A stretch of 64,000 nt of DNA from Bacillota bacterium. Lineage in GTDB: Bacteria > Bacillota > Negativicutes > Sporomusales > UBA7701. The position numbers and the translations under genes were made by a program. The notes under the pieces were generated by a model. The model did not search any database. It saw nothing but the letters and a program-made list of their open reading frames with translations, and was not told where the DNA came from. Location: the NCBI GenBank assembly GCA_023415775.1, contig JAEZJM010000031.1, forward strand, positions 1-64,000. Reading direction: 5' to 3'. This document shows positions 39,982-48,407 of this stretch, piece by piece. How positions within the stretch are numbered: position 1 is the first letter of the stretch; each line of letters begins with the position of its first letter.

Positions 39982-40569
39982 ATGAAACGTGTCGGCAGTG
40001 TCGACCGCAAGACAACGGAGACGGATATCAAGCTGACCGTGGGACTGGACGGCTCCGGGCAGGCAGAGGTCGCCACCGGGGTGGGCTTTTTCGATCACAT
40101 GCTGGTGCTGTTCGCCAGGCACGGTTTGTTCGACCTTGACGCCAGGGTAAACGGCGATCTTCACGTCGATGCCCATCACACGGTGGAGGATACCGGCATC
40201 GTCCTCGGTCAGGCGCTCGCCAGGGCGCTGGGCGACAAGAGGGGTATCCGCCGCTACGGCACGGCCTTCGTGCCGATGGACGAGGCGCTGGCGATGGTGT
40301 CCCTCGATGTGAGCGGCCGGCCCTTTCTCCAGTACGATGTGGAGGCTCCGGCCTGCGTTATCGGCAGCTACGCCGGCGAGCTCACCGAGGAGTTCCTGCG
40401 GGCGCTGGCGGTAAACGCCGGGCTGACCATCCATGTGCGCCTCATGGCAGGCAGGAACGCCCACCATATCCATGAGGCGATTTTCAAGGCTCTCGGCCGG
40501 GCGCTCGACGAGGCGACGCGCGTCGACGAGCGCATCGTCGGCGTAATGTCGAGCAAAGGGGTATTGTAG
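39982..40569 (+). CDS. hisB: Imidazoleglycerol-phosphate dehydratase
   Basis: The 195-residue monofunctional enzyme has GVGFFDHMLVLFARHG, DAHHTVEDTGIVLGQA and AGRNAHHIHEAIFKA, with the histidine clusters that bind manganese. It lacks the histidinol phosphatase domain that is fused in enterobacteria, so that step needs a separate enzyme not found in the window. Confidence 0.97.
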   Translation: MKRVGSVDRKTTETDIKLTVGLDGSGQAEVATGVGFFDHMLVLFARHGLFDLDARVNGDLHVDAHHTVEDTGIVLGQALARALGDKRGIRRYGTAFVPMDEALAMVSLDVSGRPFLQYDVEAPACVIGSYAGELTEEFLRALAVNAGLTIHVRLMAGRNAHHIHEAIFKALGRALDEATRVDERIVGVMSSKGVL

Positions 40570-41186
40570 TGAGTAACGTGATCGCGATTATCGATTACGG
40601 GGTAGGCAATCTGTACAGCGTGGAGAAGGCTTTCACGCGCCTGGGCGCGGCTGCGGTCGTGACAAGCGATCCTGCGGCGATAATGGGCGCCGCTAAGGTG
40701 GTGCTGCCCGGCGTGGGCGCTTTTGGCGACTGCATGAGCAATCTGGCGGAATACGGCCTTGCCGGCACCGTCCGCGCGGTGGCGGCCAAGGGCACGCCGC
40801 TGCTCGGCATCTGCGTGGGGCTCCAAATTCTTTTTGACGGCAGCGAAGAGGACCCGGGCGTGCCGGGGCTGGGGATTTTTCCCGGCATGGTGTGCCGGTT
40901 GGTCGCCCCCGGCCTGAAGGTGCCGCATATGGGCTGGAACAGCCTGGGGTTTAGCGGGGCGAGTCCGTTGTTCGCCGGTTTGCCGGAAAACCCCTACGTT
41001 TATTTTGTGCACAGCTACCACGCCGTGCCGGACGACCCCGCCCTGGTAACGGCCTGGACGGAGTACGGCGGCAGGGTGACGGCGGCCGTGGGCCGGGGAA
41101 ATGTGCACGCCGTCCAGTTTCACCCCGAGAAGTCCGGTGACGCCGGTCTGAAAATACTGGCCAATTTTAAGGAGCTTGCCTTATGA
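40569..41186 (+). CDS. hisH: Imidazole glycerol phosphate synthase, glutaminase subunit
   Basis: The 205-residue class I amidotransferase has IIDYGVGNLYSVEKAF at the start, the nucleophile in GICVGLQILF (C82) and VQFHPEKSGDAG with the histidine-glutamate pair. It feeds ammonia to HisF. It starts with GTG, overlapping the hisB stop by one base, and overlaps hisA by four. Confidence 0.96.
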   Translation: MSNVIAIIDYGVGNLYSVEKAFTRLGAAAVVTSDPAAIMGAAKVVLPGVGAFGDCMSNLAEYGLAGTVRAVAAKGTPLLGICVGLQILFDGSEEDPGVPGLGIFPGMVCRLVAPGLKVPHMGWNSLGFSGASPLFAGLPENPYVYFVHSYHAVPDDPALVTAWTEYGGRVTAAVGRGNVHAVQFHPEKSGDAGLKILANFKELAL

Positions 41187-41938
41187 TAATATTTCCCGCG
41201 ATCGATATCCGCGGCGGCAAATGCGTGCGCCTCACCGAGGGGCGGTTCGACGCCGAGACGGTTTACGCCGACGATCCTGCGGACATGGCGCTGCGCTGGG
41301 CGGCCGAGGGGGCGGAGTATCTCCATGTCGTCGATCTCGACGGCGCTCTTGCCGGTCAGCCGGTAAATATGGCGGTCGTCAAGCGGATCGCCGCGACGGT
41401 GAACCTCCCTATACAGCTGGGCGGCGGCATCCGCACCCTCGCCGCTGTCGACGCCGCGCTAGCGGCCGGCGTGGCGCGGGTCATCCTCGGCTCGGTGGCC
41501 GTAAAGCAGCCGGCGCTGGTGAAGGAAGCCTGCGCCGCTTACGGCGATCGCGTTGTTGTCGGCATCGACGCCAAAGACGGCGTCGTGGCCGTGGAGGGGT
41601 GGGGCGTGAGCGGCGGCGTGGGGGCGGAGGAACTTGCCGCCCGCATGGCGGCCGCCGGGGTGGCCCGCATCATTTACACCGATATTTCCCGCGACGGTAC
41701 CCTCACCGGCGTCAACGTGTCCGCCACCAGCTCCCTCGCCAGGGCGGCGGGCGTGCCGGTCATCGCCTCCGGCGGGGTGAGCAGTCTGGCCGATGTAGCC
41801 GCGGTAAGGGCGGCGGAGGCCGACGGGGTGGAAGGGGTCATCATCGGCAAAGCCCTTTACACCGGCGCGGTCAGCCTGCCGGCGGCGCTGAAAGCGGCCC
41901 GTGGGGAGGAGGGCGCAGCGTGTACACGAAACGGATAA
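41183..41938 (+). CDS. hisA: Phosphoribosylformimino-AICAR-phosphate isomerase
   Basis: The 251-residue TIM barrel opens IIFPAIDIRGGKCVRLTEG, with the first catalytic aspartate, and has IQLGGGIRTL and IYTDISRDGTLTG with the second. It isomerises ProFAR to PRFAR. It overlaps hisF by 19 bases, the largest overlap in the central part of the operon. Confidence 0.97.
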   Translation: MIIFPAIDIRGGKCVRLTEGRFDAETVYADDPADMALRWAAEGAEYLHVVDLDGALAGQPVNMAVVKRIAATVNLPIQLGGGIRTLAAVDAALAAGVARVILGSVAVKQPALVKEACAAYGDRVVVGIDAKDGVVAVEGWGVSGGVGAEELAARMAAAGVARIIYTDISRDGTLTGVNVSATSSLARAAGVPVIASGGVSSLADVAAVRAAEADGVEGVIIGKALYTGAVSLPAALKAARGEEGAACTRNG

Positions 41939-42678
41939 TCCCCTGCCTGGATGTAAAGGACGGGCGGGTAGTCAAAGGCACTAATTTCGTCGGCCTCCGC
42001 GACGCCGGCGACCCGGTGGAGCTGGCGTCGGTCTACGACCGCGAGATCGCCGACGAGCTGGTTTTCCTTGATATAACCGCCTCGGCCGAGGAACGCGACA
42101 CGATGGTGGACGTGGTCAAAAGGACGGCGGCCCAGGTTTTCATCCCCTTTACCGTCGGCGGCGGCATCCGCACCCTGCAGGACATAAGGACAATGCTGAA
42201 GGCAGGCGCCGACAAGGTGTCGCTCAACACGGCGGCGGTGAAGAACCCGAACATCCTGGCCGAGGGCGCCAAGCGGTTCGGTCGCCAGTGCATCGTGCTG
42301 GCGGTCGACGCCCGTCAGGCGGGGCCGGGCAAGTGGGAGGTCTATGTAAACGGCGGCCGCACCCCGACCGGTATCGATGTACTGGAGTGGATCAAGGAAG
42401 GAACCGCCCTCGGGGCGGGGGAGATCCTTCTTACCAGCATGGACCGTGACGGGACGAAAGACGGCTACGATATCCCCCTGACGCGGGCGGTTTCCGAGGC
42501 GGTGGACGTGCCGGTGATCGCCTCGGGCGGGGCGGGCGAACTGGTCCATTTCTACGATGTGCTTGTGGACGGCAAGGCTGACGCCGTGCTGGCCGCGTCG
42601 GTGTTCCACTACGGACAGTTCACCGTCCGCCAGGTGAAAGAATATCTCCGCTCGCGCGGTGTGGAGGTCAGGCTATGA
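41920..42678 (+). CDS. hisF: Imidazole glycerol phosphate synthase, cyclase subunit
   Basis: The 252-residue TIM barrel opens YTKRIIPCLDVKDGRVVKG and has FTVGGGIRTLQDI and LLTSMDRDGTKDGYD. It closes the imidazole ring and releases AICAR, which re-enters purine synthesis through PurH. The start is GTG at 41920, with GGGAGGAGGG upstream inside hisA. Confidence 0.97.
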   Translation: MYTKRIIPCLDVKDGRVVKGTNFVGLRDAGDPVELASVYDREIADELVFLDITASAEERDTMVDVVKRTAAQVFIPFTVGGGIRTLQDIRTMLKAGADKVSLNTAAVKNPNILAEGAKRFGRQCIVLAVDARQAGPGKWEVYVNGGRTPTGIDVLEWIKEGTALGAGEILLTSMDRDGTKDGYDIPLTRAVSEAVDVPVIASGGAGELVHFYDVLVDGKADAVLAASVFHYGQFTVRQVKEYLRSRGVEVRL

Positions 42679-43319
42679 ACACGGACAAGATAAAATTCGA
42701 TCAGCAGGGCTTGGTGCCGGCGGTCGTCCAGGATGCCGCCTCGGGCGCGGTGCTGATGCTGGCGTATATGAACGCGGCGTCGCTGGAAAAGACGCTGACC
42801 ACCGGGGTGACCTGGTTCTACAGCCGCAGCCGGCGGGCGCTGTGGCAAAAGGGCGAGACCTCGGGGCATGTGCAGAAGGTGCGCGAGATTTACTACGACT
42901 GCGACGGCGATACGCTGCTGGTCAAGGTGGATCAGCAGGGCGCCGCGTGCCACGAGGGCACGTTCTCCTGTTTCAGTCGCCGTCTGGACGGGGCCGAGAC
43001 CGATCGCGACACGTCCGCGGCCGCCGATTATAAGCCGGCGATGATGGTGCTTTACGAGCTCTTCAACGTCATCAACGACCGTAAGGCCAACCCCAAGGAG
43101 GGGTCCTACACCTCCTATCTGTTCGATAAAGGGCGGGACAAAATCCTCAAGAAGGTGGGCGAGGAGGCGGCGGAGACGATCATCGCCTCGAAGAACGACG
43201 ACAAGCAGGAAATCCTTTACGAAATGGCCGACCTGTGGTATCACTGCCTGGTGCTGCTGGCCCACCACAACATCACGCCGACGGAACTCCTCGACGAGCT
43301 CAAGAGCCGGCGGAAATGA
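42675..43319 (+). CDS. hisIE: Bifunctional PR-AMP cyclohydrolase / PR-ATP pyrophosphatase
   Basis: The 214-residue fusion has a HisI part (about 1-110: VLMLAYMNAASLEKTL, FYSRSRRALWQKGETSGH, YYDCDGDTLLV with metal ligands) and a HisE part (about 122-214: GSYTSYLFDKGRDKILKKVG, EEAAETIIASKN). It performs steps two and three of the pathway. It is the last gene of the operon and is followed by a strong terminator. Confidence 0.96.
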   Translation: MNTDKIKFDQQGLVPAVVQDAASGAVLMLAYMNAASLEKTLTTGVTWFYSRSRRALWQKGETSGHVQKVREIYYDCDGDTLLVKVDQQGAACHEGTFSCFSRRLDGAETDRDTSAAADYKPAMMVLYELFNVINDRKANPKEGSYTSYLFDKGRDKILKKVGEEAAETIIASKNDDKQEILYEMADLWYHCLVLLAHHNITPTELLDELKSRRK

Positions 43320-43329
43320 AACGAGGCCG

Positions 43330-43375
43330 TTTATAAAGCCCGGCAGGGCTCTATAAACGGCCTCAAGATTTTTCG
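43330..43375. terminator. Bidirectional terminator after the his operon
   Basis: GAGGCCGTTTATA and TATAAACGGCCTC pair around an inner GCCC/GGGC stem; AAGATTTTT follows on the plus strand. Confidence 0.93.
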
Positions 43376-43380
43376 GGGTG

Positions 43381-43512
43381 TCACAGGCGCTGTTCGTATT
43401 CTTTCTCCAGTTCGTCCCACCGATCGAAGAAGTTGTACTGGAAGCGGCCGGGGTGGAAAGGGTCGAGCAAGTCGGACTGGCCGGTTATCTGGGGGAAATT
43501 GATTTTTTCCAC
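43381..43512 (-). CDS. 43-residue hypothetical protein
   Basis: A GTG start with GGGAGGG six bases upstream opens a frame reading VEKINFPQITGQSDLLDPFH and ending RWDELEKEYEQRL. Composition is aromatic-rich in the middle (RFQYNFFDRW) and helical and charged at the end. It ends against the his terminator. It lies 36 bases downstream of the glycosylase gene and is probably cotranscribed with it. I recognise no family. Confidence 0.5.
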   Translation of the reverse strand: MEKINFPQITGQSDLLDPFHPGRFQYNFFDRWDELEKEYEQRL

Positions 43513-43548
43513 GTCTTTCCCTCCCGTGAAGCGTATTTACGTTAGTGT

Positions 43549-44079
43549 TTACCCGGCAGGGATCGGACTATCCGGCGACGAGGCCAGGAAGCTTAACTCC
43601 TTATAATGGCGAAGCTGGTCGCCGAAAGACATCCTGTTGAGGCCGCTGGGGTTGGGCACGACGAAGTCGAGTACCTCAGGCACGACCCTGCCGTGCTGGA
43701 GACCGCAGACGACGTCCTTGAGGACGGCGAACTCGCGGTAGACGCCGATGCCGGCGTAGCAGGCGATCCGCGGCCGGTAGCGGGCGAGCTTGTCGATGAG
43801 CGCCAGACGGCCCAGGCGGTATTCCTCGCGGGTTATTTCCGCCGCGGCTTTTGTCGGGCGGGGCACGATGTTGGTGATGCCGAGGCCGAGGGAGAGCAGC
43901 GCTTCGTCCTCCTCCGGCCTGAGCTGCCGGGGGGTAAGGCCGGAGGCGTGCAGCAGTTTCCAGAAGCGGTTGGAGTGGCCGGCGAAGTGGCGCCCGATCT
44001 CGGCGGAACGGATGCCGGGGTTGAAGCCGATGAACAGGACGGTGAGGCCGGGGCGGATGATGTCGCGGACTTCTTGCAC
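43549..44079 (-). CDS. Mismatch-specific DNA glycosylase (Mug/TDG family)
   Basis: The 176-residue protein has the Mug-type motif LFIGFNPGIRSAEIGRHFAG with SNRFWKLLHASGL and a second motif, VVPNPSGLNRM. These enzymes remove uracil or thymine opposite guanine and also etheno-cytosine. The start is GTG at 44079 with AAGGAG eight bases upstream; longer frames upstream run into the divergent region and do not look coding. Confidence 0.88.
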   Translation of the reverse strand: MQEVRDIIRPGLTVLFIGFNPGIRSAEIGRHFAGHSNRFWKLLHASGLTPRQLRPEEDEALLSLGLGITNIVPRPTKAAAEITREEYRLGRLALIDKLARYRPRIACYAGIGVYREFAVLKDVVCGLQHGRVVPEVLDFVVPNPSGLNRMSFGDQLRHYKELSFLASSPDSPIPAG

Positions 44080-44176
44080 TCGATCATCTCCTTGGCAGGA
44101 TTGGCGCGTGCCGGGCGGGAATTTATCCGGTAACGGCGGCTCCGCTATGAGCGGGCCGCAAAAGGAGGCGTATTTT

Positions 44177-45007
44177 ATGAACGGCCAGGTAGTCGTCAGC
44201 GTATCCGCAGCCAAGCGGCTGATCGCCCTTGCGGTTTATGGGATGCCTGAGGTGCTGGCGGCAAGGGAACGGGGGAAGCTTGTACTGAAGGCGGGGACTA
44301 CCGTAGCCGCGCTGGCCGAGCTCTTCGGCGTGGCGCCGCTCCGCATCGGCGGGCGGATCACCCCGGACGGGGCGAGGACCGCGAAAGTGTTGGTGGAGGC
44401 GCCGCATTACGTGCTGGTCGAGGGCGGCCGGTGGCGGTGTATAGACCACTGCCTGGACGAGGAACTGGCGGCGATGGGGCCGGACGATGTGTTCGTCACC
44501 GGCGCCAACGCCCTGGATATGTATGGTACGGCCGGACTGATGGCCGGGCTTGCCGGCGGCGGCGCGGTCGGCAAGGCGTTGAGCATGATTTGTTCGGAAG
44601 GGATACGGACGATAATCGCCGTCGGGCTGGAGAAGCTAATACCGGGATCGATAGCCGATGTCAGCCGCAAGGCTGGCCGCAGGCGGATCGACCGTTCGAT
44701 GGGGATGGCTGTGGGCCTGCTGCCGCTGTTCGGCAGGGTGGTGACCGAGCGGGATGCGCTGGAAATGCTGACCGGCGCGGCGGTGACGGTGATCGGCGCC
44801 GGGGGGCTGGGCGGCGCGGAGGGGGCGACGACGATGCTGGTGGAGGGAACGGGTGAACAGGTGGATAGAGCTTTCGACCTGGTCAAGGCCCAGGCGGACC
44901 GGTCGACGGCCGGCGCTGCCGAGAGCCTCGTGTCCTGCGGCGAAGGCGGCTATTATTGCGCCAGGCACGCCGGCTGCATCTACCGTCGGGGGCAGGGCGA
45001 TGAATGA
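44177..45007 (+). CDS. Conserved protein of unknown function paired with a Gate-domain protein
   Basis: I do not know a function for this 276-residue soluble protein. An N-terminal part (1-100) is rich in strands, including AAKRLIALAVYGMPEVLAAR. The central part is glycine-rich (GANALDMYGTAGLMAGLAGG) and leads into a IIAVGLEKLIPGSIADVSRK segment. Then MGMAVGLLPLFGRVVTE and GAAVTVIGAGGLGGAEGATT follow. The layout suggests nucleotide or anion binding, which is inference. A C-terminal cysteine motif (SCGEGGYYCARHAGC) could bind metal or a cluster. GGAGG lies eight bases before the ATG. It overlaps the next gene by eight bases. Confidence 0.7.
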   Translation: MNGQVVVSVSAAKRLIALAVYGMPEVLAARERGKLVLKAGTTVAALAELFGVAPLRIGGRITPDGARTAKVLVEAPHYVLVEGGRWRCIDHCLDEELAAMGPDDVFVTGANALDMYGTAGLMAGLAGGGAVGKALSMICSEGIRTIIAVGLEKLIPGSIADVSRKAGRRRIDRSMGMAVGLLPLFGRVVTERDALEMLTGAAVTVIGAGGLGGAEGATTMLVEGTGEQVDRAFDLVKAQADRSTAGAAESLVSCGEGGYYCARHAGCIYRRGQGDE

Positions 45008-45950
45008 ACTGGTTGTCGCCGGGTGGGCGACGGCGGATATAATGAAGAGCGTGCTGCCGTCCCTGTATATCGGCTTGTTTTTCGCCGGTTTGTTCGCCAA
45101 TCGCGGCGGCGTAATAGGCGGCCGGCGGCTGCTGCCCGCGGTGGCCCGGCTGACCGGACTGCCTCCCGCCTGCGCATTGTCTGTGGTGCTGGCGGCCGGC
45201 GACCGGACCGCGGGCATGGCGGCGGTGGCGCTGGCGAAGGAGCGGGCGGGGCTGTCGGACGGGGAGGTGATCGCCGCCAATCTGGTGGCGAAGGCGCCGT
45301 CGGTGGTGCAGTTTTTCGTTTTCTCTTTTATTCCCATCATGGCGGCGCTTTATCCGCCGGGGGTGGCAGTAAGGTTCCTCGCTGTCTACTTCGCGGCTTT
45401 CGTGATCATTTCGCTGACCGGGGTTGTTTACGCCCGCCTGCTAAGCGGCGGACGGCCGGGCAATTGCCCGGTGCCGGCGGATAAGCCAGTGATGGGCTGG
45501 CCGGCCGCGGTGCGGGCGGCGGTGGCGGGAAGCTGGCGGCCGTTCGTGAGTATGGCCGCCTGGATGGTAGCTATGTCGTACGTGGCGATGCTTTTTATTA
45601 AGACCGGCTACCTGCAGCGGCTGACCGATTATCTGCCGCTCCTCGCCAGCTTGGGGCTGGACGCCGGCCTGCTGCCCCTCGCCGGCGCCGGGCTTGTCAG
45701 CATGATCGGCGGTGTCGCGGCCGTGGGGGCGGCGCTCCGCGACGGAGCGGTGTCGGCGGCGGCGGTTGTGCCGCTTCTGCTGACTGTTTCTCTGCTGCAT
45801 AATTTTTACGATTTGTTCGCTTCTTCCCTGCCCCGGGCGATAGGCGTTTACGGCCGGCGGCTGGGAGTGAGGGTGGCGGCGGCCGGCTTCGCGGTTACCC
45901 AGACGGTGATGCTGCTGATACTGGTGCTGACAATTAAGGGCATTGTATGA
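45000..45950 (+). CDS. Nucleoside-recognition (Gate) domain membrane protein
   Basis: The 316-residue protein has about nine hydrophobic helices and two Gate-like repeats. The first (about 10-130) has LLPAVARLTGLPPACALSVV and IAANLVAKAPSVVQFFVF; the second (about 170-300) has GSWRPFVSMAAWMVAMSYVA and LVSMIGGVAAVGAALRDG. Related domains occur in spore maturation proteins SpmA/SpmB and in FeoB, where they are thought to form transport gates. The eight-base overlap with the upstream soluble protein suggests the two work as a unit. The substrate is unknown. Confidence 0.75.
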   Translation: MNELVVAGWATADIMKSVLPSLYIGLFFAGLFANRGGVIGGRRLLPAVARLTGLPPACALSVVLAAGDRTAGMAAVALAKERAGLSDGEVIAANLVAKAPSVVQFFVFSFIPIMAALYPPGVAVRFLAVYFAAFVIISLTGVVYARLLSGGRPGNCPVPADKPVMGWPAAVRAAVAGSWRPFVSMAAWMVAMSYVAMLFIKTGYLQRLTDYLPLLASLGLDAGLLPLAGAGLVSMIGGVAAVGAALRDGAVSAAAVVPLLLTVSLLHNFYDLFASSLPRAIGVYGRRLGVRVAAAGFAVTQTVMLLILVLTIKGIV

Positions 45951-45953
45951 ATG

Positions 45954-45985
45954 AACCCTTGCCAGGAGGCAAGGGTTTTATCGTT
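45954..45985. terminator. Terminator between the Gate gene and the EamA gene
   Basis: AACCCTTGCC and GGCAAGGGTT form a perfect 10-bp stem with an AGGA loop, followed by TTATCGTTTTT on the plus strand. Confidence 0.9.
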
Positions 45986-46868
45986 TTTCACCGGCTTCTT
46001 GTTTGCCGCGCGACAGCACCACCATGGTTGCGCCGGCGAGCACGGCGACCCCGCCGGCCAACTGAAGGGCGGTGAAGCGGTCGCCGAACAGGAGGGCGGA
46101 GAAGGCAAAGGTGAGGAGCGGTTCGAGCATGCTGAGGATGGAGGAGCGGGTGGGACCGATGAGCTCCAGGCCGCGGAAGAGGGTGAGCATGGCCATGATG
46201 GTGGCGAAGGCGACGATGCCGGCCACCGCCAGCCAGGCGGTGGGGGAGAGGGCGAAGTTCAGCGCCCCGCCGGCCGTGCCGGCGGTCAGCAGAGAAAGGG
46301 CGGCGAAGCTGGCGACGAAGGCGGTGGTGACGGTCGGCGACAACTCCCTGACCACTCTGGTGCCGAGCACGAGGTAAACGGAATATACCACAGCCGCCCC
46401 GAGAGCCATAAGGATGCCGGTGACGTCGACCGTCGACGGGGAGGCGCCGAGGACGAAGACCAGTCCCGTCATTGCAAAGGTGATGGCCAACATGTTGCCG
46501 CGGGTGAGTTTTTCCTTGTCGACGATGCTGGCGAGAATGGCGACGATTATCGGAAAGGTGTAGAGCAACAGGGAGGTGAGGGAAGCGGGGATGTAGCGCA
46601 GTGACCCAAAGAAGAGGGAGGACTGGGCGGAGTAAAGGACGCCGCCGAGCGCGAACAGCAGGGCGAGCTGACGGCGCGATACCGCGATAGTCTGCTTTTT
46701 CAGGGCGAGGTACGCAAACAAAAAGAGGGCGGCGAAAGAAAAGCGCAGGAAGAGGATAGTGAGGACGTTGGCGTCTTCGCGGTACGCGAAGATGGCGAAG
46801 ATGGGCAGCAGGCTGAAGCCCAGGGCGGAGAGGAATACGAGGGCGACGCCTTTGTAGTACTGGTTCAA
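45978..46868 (-). CDS. EamA/DMT-family transporter
   Basis: The 296-residue protein has ten hydrophobic helices in two EamA repeats (about 8-140 and 152-285). Typical parts are FLSALGFSLLPIFAIFAYRE and LEPLLTFAFSALLFGDRFTALQL. The family exports metabolites such as amino acids; the substrate is open. The start codon is TTG with AGGAGG seven bases upstream. It lies 13 bases downstream of the ferredoxin-domain gene and is likely cotranscribed with it and the Lrp gene, which makes amino acid export a reasonable guess. Confidence 0.85.
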   Translation of the reverse strand: MNQYYKGVALVFLSALGFSLLPIFAIFAYREDANVLTILFLRFSFAALFLFAYLALKKQTIAVSRRQLALLFALGGVLYSAQSSLFFGSLRYIPASLTSLLLYTFPIIVAILASIVDKEKLTRGNMLAITFAMTGLVFVLGASPSTVDVTGILMALGAAVVYSVYLVLGTRVVRELSPTVTTAFVASFAALSLLTAGTAGGALNFALSPTAWLAVAGIVAFATIMAMLTLFRGLELIGPTRSSILSMLEPLLTFAFSALLFGDRFTALQLAGGVAVLAGATMVVLSRGKQEAGEKR

Positions 46869-46881
46869 AACCTGGCCTCCT

Positions 46882-47979
46882 TTAAAATTTACCTCGCTGC
46901 TCCGCTATCCGTTTCATCTGCTCCAGCTTATCCCTTGGCGGGATGCGGATCAGGTCGCGGCGGACAAGGGTTATCGCCCCTTGCGGGCAGCTTTTGATAC
47001 ACGCGCCGCAGCCCAGGCAGCGACCGGATTCGATGGCGGCGGTCGGCTCCGCGGCCGTTATCGCCCTGACGTGGCAGCGCCGGGCGCAAAGACCGCAGGC
47101 GGAGCATTTCGCGGCGTCGATGCAAGCGACGAAATTGCTGGGGTGGACGGATAGGATGCCCTGCTCGTTGATGGTGCGGAGCACGCCGCAGCAACAGCCG
47201 CAGCAGTGACAGACGAAGGCGGGCCGGTTGGCGACATTGTCGGCGAGGTGGACGAGACCGAGGGCTTCAGTTCGGTCGAGGACGCGCAGCAGTTCGTCGA
47301 CACCGGCCGGGCGGGCAAAGCCGCGCCGGATGAGCCATTCGGCGGCGGGGCCAAGCGAGGTGCAGACATCGTCGACCGGGGCGCTGCAGGCGGTGCCGCG
47401 GTGGTGGGCCTGGTGGCGGCAGTAGCACATCGACAGGGCCCCTGAGCCGGCGGCGCGGATCATCGCCGACGCTTTCTCGTAGTCGAGCACTTCGGTGGTG
47501 ACGTCGGCCGGCATCGCGCTCTCGTAGGACCAGGTCTGGAATATCTTGGTGTCGGCGCCGAAGAACTCCTCGGCGACGCCCCGTTCGTGGTGGTAGCGCT
47601 CGAATAGCCCGGCAAGTTCCCCCAGGGGCAGAGGGCCGCCGGTGCGCATGAAGGTGTATTCGAAGAAGCCGACGACCAGGGGCGAGAGGGAGTAGAGCAC
47701 TTTGTCACGGCGCGGTATATCGACGACGAGTCCCTTGGACGCCATGGTTTCGAGGAGGGGTGCGAGCTCTGTTTCCGGAAGGCCGGTCAGGGCTGCCAGT
47801 TTGTCGATGGTGGTGAACCCCTGCGGAAACTGGCTGCCGACAACCGCCTCTTTTTCGGTGTACATGATGTGGAGGATGTGCATGAGGGTTTCGTTATAAG
47901 GCGCGCCGACAGGGTTTTTGTCCAGTCGGGCGGCGAGCGCCAGAAAAACGTCGAACTTGCCGTTTCCCAGATGGCCCAT
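46882..47979 (-). CDS. 4Fe-4S ferredoxin-domain protein with winged-helix-like N-terminus
   Basis: The 365-residue protein has a helical N-terminal region (about 20-110) that resembles a winged-helix module, for example FTTIDKLAALTGLPETELAP. A middle part has cysteine-rich CYCRHQAHHRGTACSAP. Next comes CHCCGCCCGVL, and finally two ferredoxin motifs, CSACGLCARRCHVRAI and CLGCGACIKSCPQGAI. Two 4Fe-4S clusters are expected in the last domain, and the extra cysteines could hold another. Similar proteins are annotated only as 4Fe-4S binding proteins. An electron-transfer or redox-sensing role is inferred. AGGAGGTGG precedes the ATG. The gene lies between an Lrp regulator and an EamA transporter. 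Confidence 0.8.
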   Translation of the reverse strand: MGHLGNGKFDVFLALAARLDKNPVGAPYNETLMHILHIMYTEKEAVVGSQFPQGFTTIDKLAALTGLPETELAPLLETMASKGLVVDIPRRDKVLYSLSPLVVGFFEYTFMRTGGPLPLGELAGLFERYHHERGVAEEFFGADTKIFQTWSYESAMPADVTTEVLDYEKASAMIRAAGSGALSMCYCRHQAHHRGTACSAPVDDVCTSLGPAAEWLIRRGFARPAGVDELLRVLDRTEALGLVHLADNVANRPAFVCHCCGCCCGVLRTINEQGILSVHPSNFVACIDAAKCSACGLCARRCHVRAITAAEPTAAIESGRCLGCGACIKSCPQGAITLVRRDLIRIPPRDKLEQMKRIAEQRGKF

Positions 47980-47993
47980 TTGGCCACCTCCTT

Positions 47994-48407
47994 TTATTTT
48001 ATGCGGCCGATGGAAAGGTGGAGGCGGTAGTTGCCGTGGCGGAGGATTTTCTCCAGCAGGGTGTTGAGGTCTTCATGGGAGGCGAGGTCGGCCTGCAGCC
48101 AGTAGCAGCCGTCGCCGCTCACCCGGTGGGCGGCGGTGATGGACTGTTCGCCTTCGAGGAAGCGGTGGAAGGCGCCGTGGTCGGCGCTGGCCATGAATAC
48201 GGTGATGAAGGCTGTAAGCGGCTTGCCGATTTTGGCCGCGTCGACGCTGGCGGAATAACCGGTGATGACGCCCGCTTCTTCCAGGGCCTTGACCCGTGCG
48301 GCGACTGCCTGGCCGGTGAGGTGGACGGTCACGCCGATATCTTTCCATTGGCGGCGGGAGTTTTCCTGAAGAAGCCTGATGATGGCAAGATCGGTTTCGT
48401 CAATCAT
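47994..48407 (-). CDS. Lrp/AsnC family regulator
   Basis: The 137-residue protein has an N-terminal AsnC helix-turn-helix (DLAIIRLLQENSRRQWKDIG, VAARVKALEEAGVITGYS) and a RAM effector domain (about 62-135) ending LHLSIGRIK. It is shorter than average but complete. It stands first in a three-gene unit with the ferredoxin-domain and EamA genes, 14 bases before the former, so it probably controls them in response to an amino acid or similar ligand. Confidence 0.88.
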   Translation of the reverse strand: MIDETDLAIIRLLQENSRRQWKDIGVTVHLTGQAVAARVKALEEAGVITGYSASVDAAKIGKPLTAFITVFMASADHGAFHRFLEGEQSITAAHRVSGDGCYWLQADLASHEDLNTLLEKILRHGNYRLHLSIGRIK

